Positions 1 to 6,554 of a stretch of DNA of 6,851 bases are shown in pieces (the stretch's first letter is position 1; each line of letters begins with the position of its first letter). The stretch covers positions 1 through 6,851 of the forward strand of contig DAOVJZ010000080.1 in assembly GCA_030632035.1 (NCBI GenBank), given 5' to 3'. Source of the stretch: Granulosicoccaceae bacterium. GTDB lineage: Bacteria > Pseudomonadota > Gammaproteobacteria > DAOVJZ01. Position numbers and translations under genes: made by a program. The notes beneath the pieces are model-generated. The model was not told where the DNA came from. It made no database searches and saw only the letters and a list, made by a program, of their open reading frames with translations.

Positions 1-501
1 GTACTGGATGCAATAGCCTCACGTCATCCTGATTTGTTAAACAAATTTGGTGGTCATGCGGCAGCAGCCGGTATGACCATGAAGCTGTGCGATCTGGATG
101 CGTTTGTATCGGCTTTTGATAAGGAAGTGCGGCGTCATGTCAGCCCCGATGAATTAAAGGGTGTGATCGTCACTGACGGCGAATTGGACGCACAGGAACT
201 GAATCTGGATGTGGCTGAGCTATTACGTAGTTCAGGTCCGTGGGGACAGGGTTTCCCTGAACCGGTCTTTGACGGCGTGTTTGAGGTGATTAACCGGCGC
301 ATTGTGGGGGACAAGCATCTCAAACTGTATTTACGTCACCCGAATGCCAAGCGTGGGATTGATGCCATTGCCTTTAATTTTGATGCCAGCAAGTGGCCTG
401 AAAACAGCTCCAGAGTGGAAGTGGCCTATCGGTTGGATGTGAATGAATTCCGTGGCGAACGCTCACCCCAGATGATTGTGGAGCATGTCTGGCCAGTGTG
501 A
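1..501 (+). CDS. recJ: Single-stranded-DNA-specific 5'-3' exonuclease RecJ, C-terminal part (5' end outside window)
   Basis: The reading frame is open from base 1 and ends at TGA 499-501, giving the last 166 residues of a protein normally about 570 residues long. The fragment begins in the DHHA1 domain: residues 13-23 read LNKFGGHAAAA followed by GMT, the glycine/histidine nucleic-acid-binding motif of RecJ. The rest (about residues 55-166, with GPWGQGFPEPVFDG and a closing IVEHVWPV) matches the C-terminal OB-like domain of RecJ. The DHH catalytic domain lies upstream, so metal ligands cannot be checked. RecJ degrades 5' single-stranded ends in recombination (RecF pathway), mismatch repair and base excision repair, in the cytoplasm. 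prfB follows 54 bases downstream, the same order as in E. coli. Identification is secure; only completeness of the gene is unknown. Confidence 0.96.
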   Translation, partial: VLDAIASRHPDLLNKFGGHAAAAGMTMKLCDLDAFVSAFDKEVRRHVSPDELKGVIVTDGELDAQELNLDVAELLRSSGPWGQGFPEPVFDGVFEVINRRIVGDKHLKLYLRHPNAKRGIDAIAFNFDASKWPENSSRVEVAYRLDVNEFRGERSPQMIVEHVWPV

Positions 502-518
502 TCGGCATTGTGTAGAAT
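490..518 (+). promoter_or_regulatory. Candidate sigma-70 promoter for prfB
   Basis: A -10-like TAGAAT (513-518, 5 of 6 consensus) lies 17 bases after a -35-like TGGCCA (490-495, 4 of 6). It overlaps the recJ stop codon and would place transcription start near 525, giving a leader of about 30 bases before the prfB ATG at 556. This is pattern matching by eye; prfB could equally be served by readthrough from recJ. Confidence 0.35.
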
Positions 519-555
519 ACCTGTACGATAAAACGCAGTATCGATTTACATCTAA

Positions 556-1654
556 ATGTTAGAAATTAATCTTATTATTTCCCGAATTAAAGATATGCAA
601 GGGCGTAGTGAAGCTCTGAGGGGGTATCTTTGACTTCGATATCAAGCAGGAACGTCTGGTAGAAGTCGTTCGCGAACTGGAAGATCCCACTGTCTGGAAC
701 AAACCTGAACGCGCCCAATCATTGGGCAAAGAACGTGTCCAACTTGAAAAAATCGTAAATATCCTGACTCGTATGGGTGATTCTCTGGGTGATTCTACTG
801 AATTACTGGAACTGGCCGCTGAAGAAGATGATCAGGATACGGTGGATGAGGTTGTTTCTGATCTGGATTCTCTCGAAAGTGGATTGGCTGAACTCGAATT
901 CCAACGTATGTTTTCTGGTGAGATGGATCCCAATAATGCCTTTCTGGATATTCAAGCTGGTTCTGGCGGTACCGAAGCACAGGACTGGGCCAATATGTTG
1001 TTGCGTATGTTCCTGCGTTGGGGTGAGCGCCACGGTTTCAAAACCGAATTAATGGAAGTCTCCGAAGGGGATGTGGCCGGTATCAAGAGTGCTACGATCA
1101 GGCTTGAAGGTGAGTATGCCTATGGTTGGTTGCGTACTGAAACCGGGGTGCATCGTCTGGTGCGCAAATCACCCTTTGATTCCGGTAATCGTCGCCACAC
1201 TTCATTTGCATCTGTTTTTGTTTCTCCCGAGATTGATGATGACATTGATATCGAGATCAATCCTGCTGATTTGCGTATTGATGTGTACCGTGCCAGTGGA
1301 GCTGGTGGACAGCATGTAAACCGGACAGAATCAGCTGTGCGCATTACTCATAATCCCAGTGGAATCGTGGTACAGTGCCAGAACGATCGTTCCCAGCATA
1401 AAAATAAAGATCAGGCCATGAAACAATTGAAGGCCAAGTTGTATGAGCTGGAAATGCAAAAACGACGTTCAGAATCACAGGTAGTAGAAGAATCCAAGGC
1501 TGATATTGGTTGGGGTAGTCAGATCCGATCCTATGTACTGGATCAATCGCGTATTAAGGATTTACGCACCAATGTAGAAACAGGTAATACTCAAGCAGTA
1601 TTGGATGGCGATCTGGATCAGTTTATTGAAGCGAGTTTGAAGAGTGGTTTATAG
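556..1654 (+). CDS. prfB: Peptide chain release factor 2 (RF2), with programmed +1 frameshift
   Basis: RF2 reads UGA and UAA stop codons and triggers peptide release on the ribosome. Translation from ATG 556 gives 25 codons ending in CTT 628-630 and an in-frame TGA 631-633. Slipping forward one base and reading GAC at 632-634 opens the frame to TAG 1652-1654, for 365 residues, the same length as E. coli RF2. In full-length numbering the stop-recognition motif SPF is at 205-207 and the peptidyl-transferase motif GGQ at 250-252, both at the E. coli positions. Residue 246, just before SGAGGQ, is alanine, as in most bacteria, rather than the threonine of E. coli K-12. No clear Shine-Dalgarno sequence precedes ATG 556. 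A frame search that ignores the slip would find only a protein starting near 722, missing 55 residues. lysS follows within 30 bases. The annotated span contains the skipped base at 631. Confidence 0.97.
619..634 (+). promoter_or_regulatory. prfB: RF2 programmed +1 frameshift signal
   Basis: The stretch AGGGGGTATCTTTGAC holds three known elements: an internal Shine-Dalgarno-like AGGGGG (619-624) three bases before the slippery CTT (628-630), followed by the stop TGA with a C after it (631-634). When RF2 is scarce the ribosome pauses at UGA, the anti-SD of 16S rRNA pulls on AGGGGG, and tRNA-Leu slips from CUU to UUU, so synthesis rises: an autoregulatory loop established for this family. As I recall the E. 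coli site, these 16 bases are identical. Confidence 0.96.
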
Positions 1655-1683
1655 TTTTTTAACTAATTTAGATGATTGGAACT

Positions 1684-3183
1684 ATGGCAGAAGAAACAGT
1701 ACAAGACGAACAGGAACAAATTAGACAACGGCGTGAAAAGCTGACCGCATTGCGTGAAGAGGGTATTGCATTCCCGACTGATTTTCGGCGTGATGTTGTC
1801 GCGGGTGAATTACATGCCGAGTATGGTGAAAAAACGGCAGAAGAACTGGAAGCACAGCCAGTTCGCGTAAAGATTGCCGGACGCATGATGACACGTCGTG
1901 TGATGGGTAAAGCAAGTTTTTGTCATGTTCAGGATATGTCCGGGAAAATACAATTATATGTGACCCGCGATGTGTTGCCTGAGGGTTATTATAACCAGCA
2001 ATTCAAGAAATGGGATATCGGCGATATTCTCGGTGCGGAAGGTGTTTTATTCAAGACCAAAACCGGTGAGTTGAGTGTCAAGGTTGATAATATTCGCTTG
2101 TTAACCAAAGCACTGCGTCCTTTACCAGAAAAGTTTCATGGATTATCTGATCAGGAAACCAGGTACCGTCAACGTTATCTTGATCTGATCATGAATGATG
2201 TTACACGCAAGACCTTTATTGTTCGTACTCATATTATTAATTTTATTCGAGAATTTTTGACTAGCAGTGGTTTTCTGGAAGTAGAAACCCCGATGATGCA
2301 GACTATTCCTGGTGGAGCTACTGCACGCCCGTTTGAAACGCATCACAATGCACTCGATATGGGTCTGTATTTGCGTATTGCCCCCGAGCTTTATTTGAAA
2401 CGCCTGGTGGTTGGTGGTTTTGAGAATGTATTCGAAATTAATCGCAACTTCCGTAATGAGGGGCTTTCTACTCGTCATAATCCTGAATTTACCATGGTCG
2501 AGTTTTATCAGGCTTATGCCGATTATCATGATCTCATGAACCTGACCGAACAAATGTTACGCCAGTTGGCACAACAGGTATTGGGTAAAACAACAGTCAC
2601 TTATCAAGGTGAGGAATATGATTTTGGTAAATCGTTTACACGCATGACCATAAAAGAATCTATCCTGCATTTTAATCCTGATCTCAAGTTGTCAGATATT
2701 GACGATATTGATTCTGCGCGCAAAGTGGCGGAAGGATTGAAAATTCCATTAAAAGACTCATATGGTCTTGGTAAGGTTCAGATTGAAATCTTTGAAAAAA
2801 CTGTTGAACATCGTTTGATGGATCCCACTTTTATTACTGCTTATCCAGTTGAAGTGTCACCGCTGGCACGGCGTAATGATGATGATCCATTTGTGACCGA
2901 TCGATTTGAATTCTTTGTCGGTGGTCGTGAGATTGCTAATGGTTTTTCCGAGCTGAATGATGCTGAAGATCAAGCCGAGCGTTTCCGCAAACAGGTTGAA
3001 GAAAAAGATGCGGGTGATGATGAAGCCATGCATTTTGATGAGGACTATATTACGGCGCTGGAACACGGTATGCCACCAACAGCAGGTGAGGGTATCGGCA
3101 TTGATCGTCTGGTGATGTTATTTACTGATGCCCCTTCTATTCGGGATGTACTGTTGTTCCCGCATATGCGTCCCAAAGCATAA
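1684..3183 (+). CDS. lysS: Lysyl-tRNA synthetase, class II
   Basis: Charges tRNA-Lys with lysine using ATP in the cytoplasm. From ATG 1684 the product has 499 residues, close to the roughly 505 of E. coli LysRS. The order is as expected: a basic N-terminal helix, an OB-fold anticodon-binding domain (about 60-145, with VKIAGRMMTRRVMGKASF), then the class II catalytic core. Motif 1 lies near 192-216 (EVETPMMQTIPGGATARPF), motif 2 near 250-275 (FEINRNFRNEG then RHNPEFTMVEFY) and motif 3 near 470-480 (GIGIDRLVMLF). An upstream in-frame ATG at 1672 would add MIGT; I prefer 1684 because a weak GGA sits 5 bases before it, whereas nothing resembling a ribosome site precedes 1672. It follows prfB by 29 bases, the prfB-lysS arrangement of E. 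coli, and is probably co-transcribed. TAA stop at 3181-3183. Confidence 0.97.
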   Translation: MAEETVQDEQEQIRQRREKLTALREEGIAFPTDFRRDVVAGELHAEYGEKTAEELEAQPVRVKIAGRMMTRRVMGKASFCHVQDMSGKIQLYVTRDVLPEGYYNQQFKKWDIGDILGAEGVLFKTKTGELSVKVDNIRLLTKALRPLPEKFHGLSDQETRYRQRYLDLIMNDVTRKTFIVRTHIINFIREFLTSSGFLEVETPMMQTIPGGATARPFETHHNALDMGLYLRIAPELYLKRLVVGGFENVFEINRNFRNEGLSTRHNPEFTMVEFYQAYADYHDLMNLTEQMLRQLAQQVLGKTTVTYQGEEYDFGKSFTRMTIKESILHFNPDLKLSDIDDIDSARKVAEGLKIPLKDSYGLGKVQIEIFEKTVEHRLMDPTFITAYPVEVSPLARRNDDDPFVTDRFEFFVGGREIANGFSELNDAEDQAERFRKQVEEKDAGDDEAMHFDEDYITALEHGMPPTAGEGIGIDRLVMLFTDAPSIRDVLLFPHMRPKA

Positions 3184-3201
3184 TCCAGTTTATTTATTCC
3201 G

Positions 3202-3678
3202 ATGGCTGTTGAGATAGAGCGTAAATTCCTCGTTACCGGGGAAGGCTGGCGTTCTGGTGCCAAAGGCCAGCTTTGTCAGCAGGGCTATTTGTCTATTACC
3301 AATGAAGTGGCTGTACGGGTGCGTATTCTGGGTGACACAGCATCGCTCACGGTCAAAGGCATGGGTACATCTATTTCACGACCGGAATTCGAATATCCGA
3401 TTCCACTTACTGATGCACGTGAAATGCTGGAAAAGCATTGCCTGAAGCCAATTGTAGAGAAAATACGTTATCACGTTGTGTATGCAGGAAATACATGGGA
3501 TGTAGATGAATTCCAGGGAGATAACACAGGACTGGTATTGGCAGAAATAGAGTTGGAAAACGAACAACAAGTGATAGAGTCACCTCCATGGGTTGGAGAT
3601 GAAGTTACGGGTGATACGAGCTATATAGAAATAAATCTGGGAATTACAACCTACAGGGAATGGCGAACATTTGTTTGA
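3202..3678 (+). CDS. CYTH-domain protein (short triphosphate-tunnel enzyme family)
   Basis: A 158-residue protein that is a single CYTH domain, the usual length for this bacterial branch. The signature ExExK is at E4, E6, K8 (VEIERKFLV). Further charged residues expected to line the triphosphate tunnel are visible: R39 and R41 (VRVRI), K52 (LTVKG), E62/E64 (EFEYPI), K87/R89 (EKIRY), D100/D102 (WDVDEF) and E115/E117 (LAEIELE). Characterised relatives such as the Nitrosomonas enzyme hydrolyse inorganic tripolyphosphate with metal ions; others in the superfamily make cAMP or act on thiamine triphosphate, so the substrate is not decided here. The C-terminus (GDTSYIEINLG) departs from the SYxNxxLA-type ending common in the family. 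Start is fixed by the ExExK motif and a stop 18 bases upstream; no Shine-Dalgarno is visible, so translational coupling to lysS is plausible. No signal peptide, hence cytoplasmic. Confidence 0.92.
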   Translation: MAVEIERKFLVTGEGWRSGAKGQLCQQGYLSITNEVAVRVRILGDTASLTVKGMGTSISRPEFEYPIPLTDAREMLEKHCLKPIVEKIRYHVVYAGNTWDVDEFQGDNTGLVLAEIELENEQQVIESPPWVGDEVTGDTSYIEINLGITTYREWRTFV

Positions 3679-3704
3679 AACAGTTGGGTGAAGTGATTGA
3701 AGAA

Positions 3705-3718
3705 CTGGTTTATTCCAG
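3705..3718. terminator. Short hairpin between convergent genes, doubtful terminator
   Basis: CTGG (3705-3708) and CCAG (3715-3718) can pair around a 6-base loop in the 49-base gap between the convergent CYTH and SelO-like genes. The stem is only 4 base pairs and neither side has a proper T-run, so any terminator role is weak. It is the only self-complementary element I see in the gap itself. Confidence 0.15.
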
Positions 3719-3727
3719 AGGATGGTA

Positions 3728-5539
3728 CTAGATTTCATCACGGTAGGTATGGACAATATCCATAATACCGTTAAATATCTTTTCTGCTTTTTCTTTTTTT
3801 ATAGTTCGTGCGGCAGTCTTTTTTGATTCTGGCTTGAGCGTTTGCTCGTAAATAAAGTTATCTATAATAGATTGAAAATCCTGCGGCGTGATCTGGTTTC
3901 GGTATCTTGATAATCTTTGCGCAATATAAACCATGGAATTACCAGTAATCCGGTCATATCGGTTAATAATCGCTGAACGTTGATTGATCCCTTTTAATAT
4001 AGTTTCCTGTTTTTTGTTAGACAACTTTGCACAGCGACCAATGAGCTGGAAATAGGTTTTTTTGAAATCAGCAATATGAGCATGTCTTCCAGAAGTAATT
4101 TCCAGATCTTTTTTGCTGGCGTATTTACTCTTCATAATATCAAGGAACTCCTTGTCTGCAAGCTCCTTTCCTTCAGTTGCTGCTTTTGGCAGTTCTCGTA
4201 AAATATCACGCAGGCAGAAAACAGCATCCCATGTAATACCATCTTCGACCTTATGTGGTCCCTTGACTGATTTAACATGTTCAAACCAGGCGCAGGATTT
4301 TCTGAAGTTATTAGTATGTCTTTTACCCGTAGTATCTGACAAAAGGGTATTTATCTGATGTTGGGTGAACCCGGTTTTATACAGGGTGAGTTCATTTTTT
4401 GTGTTTTCGAAAACATTGTCAAACAGTTTTAATGATTTATGTTGACTGAATTTTTCAATGCTTTTTTTCTTACCCGTTATCAGGAAGTCAGTAATTTGGG
4501 CAAAGGTCTGTATGATGTATTTGGCCTTGTTTTTTTGCTCTGTAATTGTGGTCGACATACGTTCGACATCATCGAAACGATAATCATGATGGAATAATCC
4601 AAATTGTCTTACCGAGCCATAATCTATAATTCCGCAATCCATGAGGATGTTATCACCATCCCAATCCAGCCAGCAGAATATATATTCAACTTCGAAACGT
4701 GCTGTTGTACGCGCAAAGCTTTCTGATATTTTTTCGAGGAAATGAGTGTATTTTTCTTTATTGGATTTATACTTTGGCCATTTTTCATTTTTCCTCTGTT
4801 GCCCAATATAATAATCAACAACCTGTTTAAGATTTTCAAGATTTCCTTGTTTTATATGATGAAAGAAGTGAGCAGGGCGCAACAGATTTTTGGATGCGCG
4901 CACATTAATAGAGGTACTGTCATCAAATGAAACAACAGCAAGTGTTCTTTCCGTTGGAATATCATTCTGGAAAAAAATTTCACTCATTATGGTGGTGTAG
5001 ATACCATCAACCAGATCAGCAAGACCACATCCATAGGACACATTTTTATCACCGGTTTTGAAAAATTTATTCTGTGTCGCTGTTGCCGGACTCAGGGAAG
5101 TAGCACCAGTGCCACAACTGGAAATATCCCATGTGCTGTTTTTTGTTTCAAAAAAACCATTCCATATGCCGCGACCATCACCTGATGTTCGGCCGGTTTT
5201 ATCAGGATGTTGCATCTGGAGATAGCGGGTTGCCATGTATGTTCCGGACAGTTTGTCCTTTTTTGGTATATGGGTTTTATGAATAATGTCATATTCATTA
5301 ATGATCTGAATCGAAAAGGTGTCGAGAATGGCTTTACATAGATTGTTGTTGAGTTTTTCTGGATGGCCCTTGGGTATCAAGCCCATTTCTTTTGCTAACG
5401 GGAAATTAAAATAGAATACTGTTCCGCCATGGCGTTTTTTTGCTCCATAATCAACAAAGCCATCGGGCACAGCTTGCTTAAAGGGATGCTTGCCATTAAT
5501 GCGTTTAAAGCGAGGATAATTTGTAACAGAGTTACTCAT
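3728..5539 (-). CDS. Divergent SelO/YdiU (UPF0061)-like protein with atypical pseudokinase active site
   Basis: A 603-residue protein, longer than the roughly 480 of canonical SelO, an AMP-transferring pseudokinase. SelO landmarks appear in order: FPLAKEMGL (47-54); GDGRG (120-124); WDISSCGTGA (137-146), matching WELQLKGAGP; MSEIFFQNDIPTERTL (185-200), matching CSEAMxxLGIPTTRAL; R214 and R221 seven apart, matching TRVA and HIRFG; and DGDN (294-297) then IIDYG (304-308), matching MNTDNM...TIDYG with the same nine-residue spacing. The expected Lys of LKGAG is C142, and the Glu of SSIREF is T182. Residues about 370-603 are lysine-rich and match nothing I recognise. No signal peptide or membrane segment, so probably cytoplasmic. 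I chose ATG 5539 because AAGG lies 7 bases before it; 5608 lies upstream of the candidate promoter start. Base composition appears more AT-rich than neighbours. Membership in the SelO fold is inferred by eye; function is unknown. Confidence 0.72.
   Translation of the reverse strand: MSNSVTNYPRFKRINGKHPFKQAVPDGFVDYGAKKRHGGTVFYFNFPLAKEMGLIPKGHPEKLNNNLCKAILDTFSIQIINEYDIIHKTHIPKKDKLSGTYMATRYLQMQHPDKTGRTSGDGRGIWNGFFETKNSTWDISSCGTGATSLSPATATQNKFFKTGDKNVSYGCGLADLVDGIYTTIMSEIFFQNDIPTERTLAVVSFDDSTSINVRASKNLLRPAHFFHHIKQGNLENLKQVVDYYIGQQRKNEKWPKYKSNKEKYTHFLEKISESFARTTARFEVEYIFCWLDWDGDNILMDCGIIDYGSVRQFGLFHHDYRFDDVERMSTTITEQKNKAKYIIQTFAQITDFLITGKKKSIEKFSQHKSLKLFDNVFENTKNELTLYKTGFTQHQINTLLSDTTGKRHTNNFRKSCAWFEHVKSVKGPHKVEDGITWDAVFCLRDILRELPKAATEGKELADKEFLDIMKSKYASKKDLEITSGRHAHIADFKKTYFQLIGRCAKLSNKKQETILKGINQRSAIINRYDRITGNSMVYIAQRLSRYRNQITPQDFQSIIDNFIYEQTLKPESKKTAARTIKKEKAEKIFNGIMDIVHTYRDEI
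3741..3801 (+). terminator. Candidate terminator for the lysS-CYTH transcript, inside the 3' end of the opposing gene
   Basis: An imperfect hairpin spans 3741-3770: outer stem CGGTA (3741-3745) with TACCG (3766-3770), a small internal loop, inner stem ATGGA (3749-3753) with TCCAT (3759-3763), and loop CAATA. It is followed on the plus strand by a T-rich tract ending in seven Ts near 3794-3800. It would stop plus-strand transcripts after the CYTH gene. The T tract is not directly adjacent to the stem and the site lies in coding sequence on the other strand, so confidence is low. Confidence 0.25.
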
Positions 5540-5551
5540 CGCCCCGCCTTT
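5540..5551 (-). promoter_or_regulatory. Ribosome binding site deciding the start of the SelO-like gene
   Basis: On the minus strand, AAAGG followed by CGGGGCG leads directly into ATG 5539; AAGG (5547-5550) sits 7 bases from the start. This is one of the clearer Shine-Dalgarno sequences in the window and favours the 603-residue product over starts at 5569 and 5608. Confidence 0.6.
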
Positions 5552-5576
5552 TTTTATTAAACCAGACATACTCTTT

Positions 5577-5605
5577 ATTATAGGCACGAAACAGAATGTC
5601 TTTAG
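5577..5605 (-). promoter_or_regulatory. Candidate promoter for the SelO-like gene
   Basis: A perfect minus-strand -10 TATAAT is at 5577-5582, in a strongly AT-rich block of the 170-base gap between the HDOD and SelO-like genes. The -35 region is poor: CTAAAG at 5600-5605 has 17-base spacing but few consensus matches. Transcription would start near 5570, leaving about a 30-base leader before ATG 5539. The rest of the gap (5606-5709) contains AT-rich sequence and only short, unconvincing inverted repeats. Confidence 0.4.
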
Positions 5606-5709
5606 CAATATAACTATATGAAAAACATCGTTATATTATTTAATTTTCTAGTGGAAGGCTGATTTCCAGGGCTGAAATGATGGATTGGTGCAATTTTTGT
5701 GTAATTTGT

Positions 5710-6546
5710 TCAGGATGTGACCAGTTTTTGCAGTTCAGCCACATCATCACGTGCCTGTTCCAATGCTTCAATACTTTCCTTTGGAGTCAGGCCCAATTTT
5801 TTGAAGGCAGGGATGTCAGTCCAGTTGAGTTTGGTATAAGGGTGATCGGTTCCCATGTAACTATGCAGGTTGGCGATCATGACGATATCAGCATAATCAA
5901 CATCATCACTGTGGTAACGCTCCAGACTTTCATGTTCAACAACAACCGTAATCAATTCTTCCGGGAAGTTCCAGAGCTCCATAATGGCGCGGCCAATAGT
6001 GATATGGTGATCACGGATTGTTTTTTCCAGAAAACCATCCTGCTTGAGTAATTGAAGATTTTGTTCAAAACGTTTGATAATAGGCAGGGCACCAATATCA
6101 TGAACAAGCCCGGCCAGCATGGCCTGATCCGGCTCAAGTTGGGTATAACGATCGGCAAATATATAACTGATGGCGGCAACTTGTGTGCTGTGCAACCAGA
6201 CCTTGCGCATGTATTTTTTCAGGATAGCAGATTTGGAATGATACAGTTGTTCCATCACCAGACTGGTTACAAGATTGCGTACCAGTTTGTTTCCTAAACG
6301 AGTAACCGCCATTTTAAGATCAGTAATTTCAGAACGCCCTCGCATTAGCGGGCTATTTGCTACCTGTAACATACGTGCGGCAAGAGCGGCATCGGCACTT
6401 ATAATTCGTGTTATGACCTCGGTATTTGCATTTTGATCTTCAACGACTTCCTTTACCTTATTAGCCACCTCAGGCAGGGTAGGAAGCACAATTCGATTGT
6501 GCTGGATATCTTCAACCAGTCCTTCCAGAAATTCTTTTGTTTCCAT
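5710..6546 (-). CDS. HDOD-domain protein
   Basis: A 278-residue soluble protein. The HDOD domain covers about residues 14-210, starting with the typical LPTLPEVANKVKEVV and IISADAALAARMLQVANSP segments. HDOD proteins are HD-superfamily relatives, usually regarded as non-catalytic signalling or scaffold proteins in bacterial regulation. Here many HD-type positions remain: H119 (WLHSTQ), H149-D150 (LVHDIG), H180/H181 (DHHITIG), H205 (VVEHESL) and D220 (DYADIV), so metal binding is possible. The C-terminus (about 255-278) is a short charged helix. No GGDEF, EAL or receiver domain is attached. Start ATG 6546 lies 8 bases after the ygfZ stop, so the two are almost certainly co-transcribed; the ribosome site is weak (AGAAG very close to ATG), consistent with coupling. 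The partner or output is not evident from sequence. Confidence 0.93.
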   Translation of the reverse strand: METKEFLEGLVEDIQHNRIVLPTLPEVANKVKEVVEDQNANTEVITRIISADAALAARMLQVANSPLMRGRSEITDLKMAVTRLGNKLVRNLVTSLVMEQLYHSKSAILKKYMRKVWLHSTQVAAISYIFADRYTQLEPDQAMLAGLVHDIGALPIIKRFEQNLQLLKQDGFLEKTIRDHHITIGRAIMELWNFPEELITVVVEHESLERYHSDDVDYADIVMIANLHSYMGTDHPYTKLNWTDIPAFKKLGLTPKESIEALEQARDDVAELQKLVTS

Positions 6547-6554
6547 TCTTCTAA

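Noticed and set aside
631..633. In-frame TGA as selenocysteine codon or inactivating mutation
   Set aside because: It is the canonical RF2 frameshift stop with AGGGGG and CTT before it; no SECIS-like need, and the gene is intact after +1 slippage.
722..1654. prfB starting at TTG 722 as a 310-residue protein
   Set aside because: The upstream 55 codons encode conserved RF2 sequence once the +1 slip at 628-634 is applied, and the full length then matches E. coli RF2.
2143..2553. 136-residue minus-strand open frame inside lysS
   Set aside because: It is antisense to the catalytic core of LysRS, has no ribosome site or recognisable domain, and is a shadow of constrained coding sequence.
5540..5608. 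Longer N-terminus (start at 5608 or 5569) for the SelO-like protein
   Set aside because: No ribosome site before either, the candidate promoter would start transcription near 5570, and the extra residues look like translated leader, whereas AAGG precedes ATG 5539.
5641..5709. Terminator after the HDOD gene
   Set aside because: Only a 4-base stem (GGAA/TTCC) and a partial direct repeat (TCAGCC) are visible, with no T-run on the minus strand directly after.
5677..6051. 124-residue plus-strand open frame opposite the HDOD gene
   Set aside because: Antisense to clear HDOD coding sequence with Cys/Phe-rich low-plausibility composition and no family match.
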